17,439 bases of DNA from Gammaproteobacteria bacterium (lineage in GTDB: Bacteria > Pseudomonadota > Gammaproteobacteria > Pseudomonadales > Azotimanducaceae): positions 22,507 through 39,945 of the forward strand of contig PBAA01000027.1 in the NCBI GenBank assembly GCA_002715785.1. The letters are read 5' to 3'. The notes beneath the pieces are model-generated. The model was not told where the DNA came from and did no database searches. It saw only the letters and a program-made list of their open reading frames with translations. The position numbers and the translations under genes are program-made. Positions 1 to 7,505 of this stretch are shown piece after piece; the stretch's first letter is position 1; the number at the start of each line of letters is the position of its first letter.

Positions 1-116
1 CAACGCAACGGACATCCGGTAAGCCGAATAAAGACGGTCGGCCAGCCGACGCTCCTCGATTCCCCCTGTACTGAGAGAAAAATCTCGGTGACGCGCAGAC
101 CCTCAGTCCCGGACAC
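1..116 (-). CDS. queE: 7-carboxy-7-deazaguanine synthase QueE, N-terminal part (cut by window edge)
   Basis: This is a radical SAM enzyme of the queuosine/7-deazaguanine pathway, which turns 6-carboxy-tetrahydropterin into 7-carboxy-7-deazaguanine. Only 38 codons lie in the window. The translation from the GTG at 116 contains VTEIFLSVQGES and GWPTVFIRLTGCPLR, matching the start of QueE proteins. Cys35 would be the first cysteine of the CX3CX2C iron-sulfur motif; the other two lie outside. The start sits four bases after the cpoB stop and has no clear Shine-Dalgarno (SD) sequence, so it is probably translationally coupled. queE follows cpoB in Pseudomonas-type tol-pal clusters, which supports the call. 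The exact start codon is inferred. Confidence 0.85.
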   Translation of the reverse strand, partial: MSGTEGLRVTEIFLSVQGESRSVGWPTVFIRLTGCPLR

Positions 117-120
117 GAGG

Positions 121-912
121 TTAGAGGTAATCGGCTGCGTACGATCTCGCGAGATCCGCGACCGTTCCCGGATGATTTTTGATGACTCGATCAAGGTACT
201 CGCGCGCGCGCCGTGTATCGCCCAACTGATGGTAGACCTTGCCGAGTTTGTATAAAGCGTCTGGTATTTTCGCGTGATTCGGGTAGAGCGTGACTACCTG
301 AACGAATGACTGCCGTGCTTTTTCTAGATTTTCCGTCGCATGGTGTAATTCCCCCAACCAATAAAATGCGTTGGGTGTCCACTGCCCGTTCGGGTAATCA
401 ACGATAAATTGATCGAAAGCGACAATGGCATCATCAAACCTACGTTCGTTTGTGAGCGCGTAAGCACTTTCATAAGCACCGCGTTCTGTTCCGGTAGGGT
501 CGATGACAGGAGGCAACGGCGGAATATCGGTTTCGTCATGGGGTTCCGTTGAGCCGTCTATCCCCCGAAGTTCGCGAAACCGTCGATCAATATCCGTGTA
601 ACGTCGATTCTGTTCCCGCGTAAGCCGATCGACCCGATAAGTCTGTTCCTCAAGCATGCCTCGAATGATGGCAAGTTCTTCTTGCAAAACTTGCAGCTGG
701 TAAAAAAGCGGTGCTAAGCCCGGATTGTTGCTGGCGGACTGGTCGGCGTCCACGGATTCGGGGTTCGAATTACCCTCCTGAGATTGATCTGCGATCGGAG
801 CTGCGCCGATCGCATCAACCATCGAGAAACCTAGCAATCCGCATAAAAAAAGGCGCAGGACTTTCGTTCCACGCCTTCCTTGTGTCTGGTCGGTTCGCAC
901 TGCGAACGGCAC
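121..912 (-). CDS. cpoB: Cell division coordinator CpoB (YbgF), periplasmic TPR protein
   Basis: CpoB is a periplasmic protein that binds TolA and links outer-membrane constriction by Tol-Pal to septal peptidoglycan synthesis. The 263-residue product has a hydrophobic signal segment at about 17-38, a coiled coil at about 66-115 corresponding to the trimerisation region, an acidic and proline-rich linker at 120-140, and three tetratricopeptide repeats from about 144 to the end. The size matches the family. The start is a GTG directly abutting the pal stop codon with no clear ribosome site, so coupling to pal is likely. A second in-frame GTG four codons later is an alternative. The gene closes the tol-pal group, as is usual. 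Confidence 0.95.
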   Translation of the reverse strand: MPFAVRTDQTQGRRGTKVLRLFLCGLLGFSMVDAIGAAPIADQSQEGNSNPESVDADQSASNNPGLAPLFYQLQVLQEELAIIRGMLEEQTYRVDRLTREQNRRYTDIDRRFRELRGIDGSTEPHDETDIPPLPPVIDPTGTERGAYESAYALTNERRFDDAIVAFDQFIVDYPNGQWTPNAFYWLGELHHATENLEKARQSFVQVVTLYPNHAKIPDALYKLGKVYHQLGDTRRAREYLDRVIKNHPGTVADLARSYAADYL

Positions 913-1449
913 TTACCGATAAATCACTACCGCGCGCCTATTCTTACTCCACGCGGACTCGTCGTGTCCGGGGTCGTCAGGGCGTTCTTCGCCGTAGCTG
1001 ACCGTGTCAATTTGGGATCGTCTGACGCCTGCCGAGGTGAGGAAACTACTCACCGCGTTGGCGCGGCGTTCACCTAGCGCAAGGTTGTACTCCCGGGTAC
1101 CACGCTCATCACAGTGACCTTCAATCACCAAACGACGATCACGGTTCCGAGTCAAAATATTCGCGTGCATCTCGAGCAGACGCAAATCGCGGGCGGAAAG
1201 CCTGGCTTGATCGAGTTCAAAATAAAACTTCGTCGCCAAAATTCGGCCACTGGGCATAAGCGGCCGGCTACGGTTATCAAAATCGGTCGCTTCCGGTTCG
1301 GCTTGAACAGGTTGCGTTTGCACGGGCGCTACTTCAACGGGTGCCTCTGGTTGTGCGGCCGGTTCCGATTCCTGTTGACTCGCGCAACCGACAAGAACCA
1401 GCACGCCCAAGATCAACGATGCCACGTTGCACCTTCTGAACTGCCTCAT
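913..1449 (-). CDS. pal: Peptidoglycan-associated lipoprotein Pal
   Basis: Pal is an outer-membrane lipoprotein that binds peptidoglycan and TolB and keeps the envelope layers together during division. The 178-residue product has a signal peptide ending in a lipobox (LVGC, lipidated Cys22), a Pro/Ala/Glu/Gln-rich tether at about 25-55, and an OmpA-like domain at about 70-178. Within it, the stretch 111-130 (GHCDERGTREYNLALGERRA) holds Asp114 and Arg129, the residues OmpA-family domains use to grip diaminopimelate. The ATG is preceded by GAGGAGAGAGG, a strong ribosome site. It lies 21 bases after tolB and directly before cpoB. Confidence 0.98.
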   Translation of the reverse strand: MRQFRRCNVASLILGVLVLVGCASQQESEPAAQPEAPVEVAPVQTQPVQAEPEATDFDNRSRPLMPSGRILATKFYFELDQARLSARDLRLLEMHANILTRNRDRRLVIEGHCDERGTREYNLALGERRANAVSSFLTSAGVRRSQIDTVSYGEERPDDPGHDESAWSKNRRAVVIYR

Positions 1450-1470
1450 CGTTCCTCTCTCCTCATCAAT

Positions 1471-2781
1471 CTATAACCCCCGAGTTGCGGACAATGTGTC
1501 GAGGTACGGCGACCAGGAAGGTTCCCTGACATCCCCCGCCGACGACGGTAACTTGTACTTGACCTGACCGTCGATGGATACCACGGCAAGTATACCTCGC
1601 CCCTGATCCTGCGTCGCATAGATCAACATGGTTCCATTCGGTGCGAGCGACGGCGATTCATCCAACGACGTCTCCGTCAATACCCGAGGACCTTCATCGG
1701 TCTCAAGGTCTTGCCACGCAATGTGGTAAACGCCCTCACGCCGATGCACGTACACGAGATGACGGCCGTCAGGGAGTAGCCGAGCACGGGCATTGTAATC
1801 TCCTTGATAAGTCAGCCTTTCGGTCAATGATGTCCGCAAATCGATCCGATAAATCTGCGGTCGGCCGCCGCGATCCGACGTAAAAATCAGGCTCTTCCCA
1901 TCCGGTGTCCAGCCCGGTTCCGTATCGATGGCCGATACGTGGCGTGTCACCCGCCGAGGCCGGCGCGTAGGCGCCGCAATCTCCATCGTATAGATTTCCG
2001 GATTTCCGTCCCTCGACAATACCATCGCCAACTCTCGCCCATCAGGCGAAAAGGCCGGCGCACCGTTAAGGCCTGGATAGGGAGGAAGGCGTTCCCGGAC
2101 GTTACTCTCAAGTTCTTGGATAACAATCGCCGGTCGACCCGTCTCAAACGAAACATATGCAATTCGTTGACCATCCGGGGACCAACTTGGCGATAGCAGA
2201 GGTTCCGACGTCTCAAACAGTGTCCGAGGGCGTTCCCCGTCCGAATCTGCCATTTCCAATTTGTAGCGCGCATAGGAGGTTCCAATGTTTTCGACTAGGA
2301 CGTACAAAATTCGTGTCGAAAACGCTCCCCGAATACCCGTTATTTCTTCATAAACCTCATCTGCAATTCGGTGCGCGATATCGCGTATACGCTCTCGACC
2401 CGCGGTAATCTCACCCGATTTCACCTCGCGTTCAGCGCTCACATCAAACAGGTGATACGTCACGGTAACCCTGCCGTCCAGACGATCAAGATGACGCCCG
2501 ATGAGTACGTACTCCATACCCAATACGCGCCAATCACGAAAGTAAACGTCTCCTGGTTGGGATGGGTAGGAGAGCATGTTTTCTTCCTCTAGAGGCGAAA
2601 ATTGCCCGCTTCGTACCAAGTCGAATGAAATAACTCCCGAGACCGCGCCATTCGAATTAGACGAGGCAAAAGGGACGATGGCGATCGGGGTGGGGTTGTC
2701 GTTTCCGCGGTCGATGACAATTTCTAGGGCATCTAAGCTGTGCAGAGAGACCAACGCGGTCCAGCAGATCAGTGTTTTCAA
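1471..2781 (-). CDS. tolB: Tol-Pal system periplasmic beta-propeller TolB
   Basis: TolB is the periplasmic shuttle of the Tol-Pal system and binds both Pal and TolA. The 436-residue product has a signal peptide with likely cleavage near residue 18. A mature N-terminus LEIVIDRG follows, which corresponds to the TolA-binding end of the family. An alpha/beta domain reaches about residue 150, then a six-bladed propeller built from PD40 repeats (SPDGQRIAYVS, SPDGRELAMVL, TPDGKSLIFTSDRGG). The length is close to the E. coli protein. The start is TTG, overlapping the tolA stop as TTGA. GGAGGA nine bases upstream makes this start convincing despite the rare codon. Confidence 0.97.
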   Translation of the reverse strand: MKTLICWTALVSLHSLDALEIVIDRGNDNPTPIAIVPFASSNSNGAVSGVISFDLVRSGQFSPLEEENMLSYPSQPGDVYFRDWRVLGMEYVLIGRHLDRLDGRVTVTYHLFDVSAEREVKSGEITAGRERIRDIAHRIADEVYEEITGIRGAFSTRILYVLVENIGTSYARYKLEMADSDGERPRTLFETSEPLLSPSWSPDGQRIAYVSFETGRPAIVIQELESNVRERLPPYPGLNGAPAFSPDGRELAMVLSRDGNPEIYTMEIAAPTRRPRRVTRHVSAIDTEPGWTPDGKSLIFTSDRGGRPQIYRIDLRTSLTERLTYQGDYNARARLLPDGRHLVYVHRREGVYHIAWQDLETDEGPRVLTETSLDESPSLAPNGTMLIYATQDQGRGILAVVSIDGQVKYKLPSSAGDVREPSWSPYLDTLSATRGL

Positions 2782-3512
2782 CGTAACAAATCCTCCGGTC
2801 TAAACAACAACCGAAACTTCCGGAATTGCGATTCGAATACTTCGCTATCCCGAGGTACCTCAAAGCGCCGGGCCTTGCGAACCGCGGCTAACGCCGAGCG
2901 ATCGAACGCGGCACTTCCACTCGAGTCAACTAGGCTGACAGTATTCAACTCGCCTGTAGGGAATAGCTCAACGAGAATACCAGCAGCCATTTCGTTGCGA
3001 GCGCTCGGGGGCCTCGACCATTGGGCAACGATGCTGGCATAGATGCCGTCAACATAGGATTGCGCCGCGTCGCGATCGGCGCGATCGGATATATCGATCG
3101 CGTCTTGAACCAACAAGCGCTCAAAATCGCGCCGCCGCATTTCCTCCAGTCTTTGGCGCCGTGCTTGCAATCGTTCGCGACGCTCACGCTCTATACGTTG
3201 CGCATCAGTTTCCTCTAATTTCGACGGCGCGTTATCTGGCTCAATTAACAATCTACTGCGAGCCGACGGCGTCCTCAGAGGTGCCGATTTAACACTCGAC
3301 TTTGGTTTTGTTGACTGGGGTTTCTTTTTGGGTGCCTTCGTTGCCGAGCGGTGCGGTTCACGAATAATAAGCGTCGTCTTAATCGCTTTCGGCTGCATGA
3401 CCACTGTTTCTCGAGAGCGCGGCTCCCACTCCCATTCAAGCATCGCTACCACGACGCCATGTAGGACAAATGCACCGATAATCGGCAGACCGTAATCGGT
3501 TAATTTCCCCAC
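2778..3512 (-). CDS. tolA: Cell envelope integrity protein TolA (short form)
   Basis: TolA is the inner-membrane protein that reaches across the periplasm and passes energy from TolQR to TolB/Pal. The 244-residue product has a membrane anchor at about 8-26. A basic, Lys/Pro/Ser-rich linker spans about 42-85, and a short Arg/Glu-rich helix about 100-130. The C-terminal TonB-like domain III runs from about 150 to 244, with the family pattern SYVDGIYASIVAQW. It is much shorter than E. coli TolA (421 residues); the missing part is the long helical domain II. The start is GTG, two bases after the tolR stop, without a strong ribosome site. The 3' end overlaps tolB. Confidence 0.95.
   Translation of the reverse strand: MGKLTDYGLPIIGAFVLHGVVVAMLEWEWEPRSRETVVMQPKAIKTTLIIREPHRSATKAPKKKPQSTKPKSSVKSAPLRTPSARSRLLIEPDNAPSKLEETDAQRIERERRERLQARRQRLEEMRRRDFERLLVQDAIDISDRADRDAAQSYVDGIYASIVAQWSRPPSARNEMAAGILVELFPTGELNTVSLVDSSGSAAFDRSALAAVRKARRFEVPRDSEVFESQFRKFRLLFRPEDLLR
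2791..2796 (-). promoter_or_regulatory. Ribosome binding site deciding the TTG start of tolB
   Basis: GGAGGA on the minus strand lies nine bases before the TTG of tolB and inside the end of tolA. It supports a TTG start within a TTGA overlap; no other plausible start gives a complete signal peptide. Confidence 0.75.
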
Positions 3513-3514
3513 CG

Positions 3515-3943
3515 TTAGACGTCCGGTGGATCGGTGATCAGCCCGACGCTTTCTGCCCCCGACTTCTGCAGGACAGTCATTATTTCGATCACTTCCGAAT
3601 AGGTTAGGTCGGCGTCAGCTCGGACAAATACGGGAACGTCCGGGCGTGCAGCAATAATCCGTGTGGCTTGGTCTTCCAATGAAAAGATTGTCACCCGATT
3701 GGCTTCCTTCTCCATATCCCGCATGCCCACGTTAATGAATATCGCCCCGTCACTACGAACGCTGACAATGAACGGGTCGTCCTGGTCGTTGGACAGTGGA
3801 TCGGAGGGTTTCTGCGGCAGATTGACTTCCACCCCTTGCGTCAATATTGGTGCGGTCGCCATGAAAATCACCAACAAAACCAACATCACGTCGATGTACG
3901 GGACCACGTTGATTTCAGACATCGGTTTACGACGGGTCGCCAT
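3515..3943 (-). CDS. tolR: Biopolymer transporter TolR (ExbD family)
   Basis: TolR forms, with TolQ, the proton-driven motor of the Tol-Pal system in the inner membrane. The 142-residue product has a short cytoplasmic N-terminus, one membrane helix at about 15-38 and a periplasmic ExbD-type domain. Asp18 in PYIDVMLVLL is the family's proton-path aspartate (Asp23 in E. coli). The ATG has an AAGG-type ribosome site very close upstream. It follows tolQ by three bases and precedes tolA by two, so the motor and TolA genes are almost certainly co-translated. Confidence 0.97.
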   Translation of the reverse strand: MATRRKPMSEINVVPYIDVMLVLLVIFMATAPILTQGVEVNLPQKPSDPLSNDQDDPFIVSVRSDGAIFINVGMRDMEKEANRVTIFSLEDQATRIIAARPDVPVFVRADADLTYSEVIEIMTVLQKSGAESVGLITDPPDV

Positions 3944-3946
3944 ACC

Positions 3947-4627
3947 TTACGTTTTTTCCGAGTGTGCATGACGGAAGAGGACCGACGTGAGCTCATCGGC
4001 AAAGGCCTCGTATCGCTTCATCAATACCTCGACTCGAGCCGAGAAACGGTTATAACCAATCACCGCGGGTATCGCCGCGAACAAACCCATCGCTGTCGCA
4101 ATGAGTGCTTCTGAAATTCCCGGTGCGACCGAAGCAAGCGTGGCTTGGCTCATGTTGGCAAGACTCCGAAACGAGTTCATGATGCCCCAGACCGTTCCGA
4201 AAAGTCCGACGTAGGGACTTGTGGAGCCCACGGTTGCAAGGAACGCGAGGTGTTTTTCGAGTCGTTCCTCCTCTCGTGAAACTTCTACTCGCATGACCCG
4301 TTGCACCCCCTGCATGATCGAATCGGGGTCCGTATTGGGCTGCTCTGACAGTCGTTGAAATTCAGTGAAGCCAGAAACGAATACCGTTTCGATTCCGGTA
4401 AGTGCCGAATCGTCCTGCAGATCTTTATGCAACTTACGCAGATCAATCCCACTCCAGAAGTAGTCCTCGAATTCGTTTAGCTCCATCTGTACTCGGTCGA
4501 GCGCTCGCCACCGTTGAAAAATCATGACCCAAGACGCCATCGATGCAGCGACGAGCAAGGCCATAATTATTTGCACTAGCACGCTCGCGTTGATGACGAG
4601 CGCGTAGATGGAGAGAGGTTCCGACAT
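3947..4627 (-). CDS. tolQ: Tol-Pal system protein TolQ (ExbB/MotA family)
   Basis: TolQ is the multi-spanning inner-membrane component of the Tol-Pal proton motor. From the ATG at 4627 it has 226 residues, with helices at about 12-35, 126-151 and 171-192. The large cytoplasmic loop between the first two carries a charged stretch (SREEERLEKHLAFLATVG). The second and third helices carry the family signatures YVGLFGTVWGIM and ISEALIATAMGLFAAIPAV. A GTG one codon upstream (4630) could also serve as start; I prefer the ATG. A weak TAAGAG ribosome site overlaps the ruvB stop. The gene follows ruvB directly, with no ybgC in between. Confidence 0.96.
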   Translation of the reverse strand: MSEPLSIYALVINASVLVQIIMALLVAASMASWVMIFQRWRALDRVQMELNEFEDYFWSGIDLRKLHKDLQDDSALTGIETVFVSGFTEFQRLSEQPNTDPDSIMQGVQRVMRVEVSREEERLEKHLAFLATVGSTSPYVGLFGTVWGIMNSFRSLANMSQATLASVAPGISEALIATAMGLFAAIPAVIGYNRFSARVEVLMKRYEAFADELTSVLFRHAHSEKT

Positions 4628-4637
4628 CACTTAACTC

Positions 4638-5684
4638 TTATAACTCAAGTTCGTTTTGATCGGATTCGCCACCGACAGAAGATGGTGGTGTTAACGAAAA
4701 ATGGTGGTATGCACGCGCAGTCACAACCCGACCCCTTGGCGTCCGCATCATATAGCCCTGCTGAATGAGGTAGGGCTCGACGACATCCTCGATCGTATCC
4801 CGCTCTTCGCCAATCGCGGCTGCCAACGAATCCAATCCGACCGGCCCGCCCGAAAATTTTTCAAGAATCGTGAGAAGCAACTTTCGATCCATTGCATCGA
4901 TACCCTCCTCATCAACATTGAGCAGATCCAACGCGGCGTCCGCTGTCTCCAGCGATACGTTCCCATCAGCTCTCACCTCTGCATAATCTCTGACGCGACG
5001 TAACAGTCGATTGGCTACCCGCGGGGTCCCACGGGCCCGGCGCGCAATCTCCAACGCTCCCTCGCTATCGACATTGACATCAAGTTTTTGTCCGGAACGG
5101 GCAGTAATTTCTGTCAATTCCTCGACCGCGTAAAATTCAAGCCGTTGAACAATGCCGAATCGATCTCTTAAAGGCGACGTCAGAAGGCCTGCCCGGGTCG
5201 TTGCTCCAATGAGGGTGAACGGCTTCAGCGTGTACGGTATCGAACGTGCAGCTGGTCCCTCACCGATGACGATGTCGATGCGGTAATCCTCCATCGCCGG
5301 ATAGAGTATCTCTTCCACCGACGCCGATAACCGATGTATTTCGTCAATGAAAAGGACATCGTTCTCTTCAAGATTGCTCAATAGAGCTACTAATTCGCCC
5401 GCTTTTTCAATCACCGGACCTGATGTGGTCTTCAATCCCACCTGCATTTCGTTCGCGACGATATGGGCGAGCGTCGTCTTCCCAAGTCCCGGGGGGCCGA
5501 AGATCAGTGTGTGGTCTAAGGGTTCGGCGCGTTTACGCGCCGCTTCGATAAAAATCTGCATTTGTTCTTTGACGGAATCCTGTCCGATAAAGTCTTCTAT
5601 CAATTGCGGCCGTAAGGCTCTATCAAAGGCCCTATCTTCGGTCGCGCTTTGTCCGGAAGTGATGCGGTCCGGCTTAATGCTCAT
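4638..5684 (-). CDS. ruvB: Holliday junction branch migration ATPase RuvB
   Basis: RuvB is the AAA+ hexameric motor that, with RuvA, drives branch migration of Holliday junctions. The 348-residue product has Walker A (GPPGLGKTT, 63-71, Lys69), Walker B (LFIDEIH, 111-117), sensor 1 (GATTRAG, 160-166), an arginine-finger motif PLRDRFG at 171-177 (Arg173), and a C-terminal winged-helix domain ending in TPRGRVVTARAYHH. The length matches the family. The ATG overlaps the ruvA stop as ATGA, so the two are coupled. The gene ends ten bases before the tolQ ATG. Confidence 0.99.
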   Translation of the reverse strand: MSIKPDRITSGQSATEDRAFDRALRPQLIEDFIGQDSVKEQMQIFIEAARKRAEPLDHTLIFGPPGLGKTTLAHIVANEMQVGLKTTSGPVIEKAGELVALLSNLEENDVLFIDEIHRLSASVEEILYPAMEDYRIDIVIGEGPAARSIPYTLKPFTLIGATTRAGLLTSPLRDRFGIVQRLEFYAVEELTEITARSGQKLDVNVDSEGALEIARRARGTPRVANRLLRRVRDYAEVRADGNVSLETADAALDLLNVDEEGIDAMDRKLLLTILEKFSGGPVGLDSLAAAIGEERDTIEDVVEPYLIQQGYMMRTPRGRVVTARAYHHFSLTPPSSVGGESDQNELEL

Positions 5685-6271
5685 GCGTTCGTCAACATCC
5701 GTTGCAACGCCATACGGATTAGCTCTTCGACGGGTTCGCCTGACGCATAGACGTTGTCGATGGCTCGGGCCGCCTCAACAGGTCGGTACCCCAGTGAAAC
5801 CAGCGCAAGCTCGGCCTCTCGTGCAGTTGATTCCTTTTGGGTTGCAGCGCGAGGAGCTCCAACCGGGAGCGTGTCAAGCCGATCTTTGAGTTCCATCAGA
5901 AGACGTTCGGCCGTCTTTTTACCAACGCCGGGAACACGCGTCATCGCAGCAACATCCTGGTCGGCAACAGACGTGGCGAATTCCTCGGGCGTGAGCGAAG
6001 AAAGCAGCATCAATCCCAGTTTTGGTCCGATGCCGTTAACCCGGATCAACACACGAAATAGTTCCCGTTCTGCCAACGAGGAAAATCCATACAACGCCTG
6101 CGTATCGTCTCGGACGACAAGGTGGGTATAGACATCGACTTCACCCTCATGGCCCACCACTGTTGCCAACGTTGTCCCAGTTACTTCCGCCTCGTACGCG
6201 ACGCCTTGTACGTCGATGATCAGAACGTTATCGCTAATATTGACGATACGTCCCCGCAAACGGCTAATCAT
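5681..6271 (-). CDS. ruvA: Holliday junction DNA-binding protein RuvA
   Basis: RuvA binds four-way DNA junctions as a tetramer and loads RuvB. From the ATG at 6271 it has 196 residues: an OB-fold (MISRLRGRIV onward, to about 64), two helix-hairpin-helix motifs (VNGIGPKLG at about 78-86 and VPGVGKKTAERLL at about 113-125), a flexible linker, and a RuvB-binding domain III at about 148-196. The frame stays open to a GTG at 6295, but the family starts with MIGRLRG-like sequence. In addition, AAGGA precedes 6271 and this ATG overlaps the ruvC stop as ATGA. I therefore chose 6271. Confidence 0.98.
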   Translation of the reverse strand: MISRLRGRIVNISDNVLIIDVQGVAYEAEVTGTTLATVVGHEGEVDVYTHLVVRDDTQALYGFSSLAERELFRVLIRVNGIGPKLGLMLLSSLTPEEFATSVADQDVAAMTRVPGVGKKTAERLLMELKDRLDTLPVGAPRAATQKESTAREAELALVSLGYRPVEAARAIDNVYASGEPVEELIRMALQRMLTNA

Positions 6272-6756
6272 GGCGTTCCTTGCTTTAGTTGCCACCGAGT
6301 ATTGACATGACAGATAGCCACTGCAAGCGCATCGGACGCGTCCGTCGACGGGATGCCCTGTAAATTAAGTAGTGCCTGGACCATATGCTGGACCTGGCCT
6401 TTAGTTGCCCCCCCGCTGCCAACCACGGACTGCTTAATTCGGCGCGCAGCATATTCGTTAACGACGAGATCACTCGTCACCGCCGCGGTAATCGCGGCTC
6501 CTCGGGCTTGACCCAGTTTCAATGCGGACATGGGATTGCGTGCGACAAAAACTTCTTCGATCGCAAACTCATCAGGACGATATTGTTTTATGAGTTCTTC
6601 GATACCCTCGAAAATATCTTTGAGCCGGGATGGAAAATCGGGTCCTGTCGTTTGTATACAGCCACTGGCCACGTATATCGGCGTCCCTTCCTCTATCGCC
6701 ACGACGCCATATCCAGTCATGCGGGATCCTGGATCAATCCCCATCACTCGAATCAT
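6268..6756 (-). CDS. ruvC: Crossover junction endodeoxyribonuclease RuvC
   Basis: RuvC is the metal-dependent nuclease that resolves Holliday junctions after RuvAB migration. The 162-residue product has an RNase H-like fold with all four acidic residues visible: Asp8 (MGIDPGS), Glu67 (FAIEEVF), Asp139 and Asp142 (TDASDALAVA). The basic segment AARRIKQSVVGSGGATKGQV around 103-122 matches the junction-binding part. Length is as in E. coli within about ten residues. The ATG overlaps the yebC stop as ATGA, and the 3' end overlaps ruvA in the same way, giving a tightly coupled ruvCAB block. Confidence 0.98.
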   Translation of the reverse strand: MIRVMGIDPGSRMTGYGVVAIEEGTPIYVASGCIQTTGPDFPSRLKDIFEGIEELIKQYRPDEFAIEEVFVARNPMSALKLGQARGAAITAAVTSDLVVNEYAARRIKQSVVGSGGATKGQVQHMVQALLNLQGIPSTDASDALAVAICHVNTRWQLKQGTP

Positions 6757-7493
6757 GAAACCAATACAGAGTCGGGAAAGTCGCCGTTCGAATAGACGTT
6801 CTGAACGTCGTCAAGATCCTCCAAGACATCGATCAGAAGCAGAATCTGTTCGGCTGTGTCTGTATCGCAGATGCTGGTACTCGCTGGCACCATGGCGACC
6901 TCCGCATGACCCGGTTCGACTTCCCGAGCGCGAAACGCATCCACTACATGGCCAAAACTCTCGAACGTCGTGATCACCGTTAACGCGCCCTCGTCGTCGC
7001 TCTCCACGTCTTCAGCACCGGCATCAAGCGCGATATTCATAACCTCGTCTTCGTCCGCACCCGGAGCAAAGCTGATTAGACCTCGGCGATCAAATAGATA
7101 CGCGACGGAACCATCCGTTCCTAATTTCCCGCCGTACTTGGTAAATGCATGTCGAACCTCAGCGACGGTCCGGTTCTTATTATCGGTCATGGCTTCAACG
7201 AGAATCGCCACCCCGCCCGGCCCATAGCCTTCATAGACCAGCTCTTCGACATCGTTTCCTTCTTGGTCACGGGCGCCGCGCGCGACTGCCCTGTCAATCG
7301 TATCCCGGGGCATATTGACCGATAACGCATTATCGACCGCCGCTCGCAGTCGGGGATTGTCTTCGATGGATGATCCGCCGAGTCTGGCAGCAACGGTGAC
7401 TTCGCGGATCACTTTCGTCCACACCTTTGCGCGCTTGCCATCTTGGCGCGCCTTTCGGTGCTTGATGTTGGCCCACTTTGAATGTCCAGCCAC
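6753..7493 (-). CDS. yebC: YebC/PmpR family protein (TACO1-like translation or transcription factor)
   Basis: This is a widely conserved cytoplasmic protein, long annotated as a transcriptional regulator (PmpR in Pseudomonas). Its mitochondrial relative TACO1 and recent bacterial work link the family to translation at difficult sequences such as polyproline; which role applies here is not visible. The 246-residue product starts with the signature AGHSKWANIKHRKARQD, contains YEGYGPGGVAILVE (87-100) and DNKNRT, and ends with the acidic C-terminal domain. The start is GTG with GGAAAG just upstream, 12 bases after aspS. The position between aspS and ruvC is common in gammaproteobacteria. Confidence 0.97.
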   Translation of the reverse strand: MAGHSKWANIKHRKARQDGKRAKVWTKVIREVTVAARLGGSSIEDNPRLRAAVDNALSVNMPRDTIDRAVARGARDQEGNDVEELVYEGYGPGGVAILVEAMTDNKNRTVAEVRHAFTKYGGKLGTDGSVAYLFDRRGLISFAPGADEDEVMNIALDAGAEDVESDDEGALTVITTFESFGHVVDAFRAREVEPGHAEVAMVPASTSICDTDTAEQILLLIDVLEDLDDVQNVYSNGDFPDSVLVS

Positions 7494-7505
7494 GCTTTCC
7501 GGCCC

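Noticed and set aside
6272..6295. Eight-codon N-terminal extension of RuvA from a GTG at 6295.
   Set aside because: Family proteins begin at MISRLRG; AAGGA and the ATGA overlap with ruvC support 6271.
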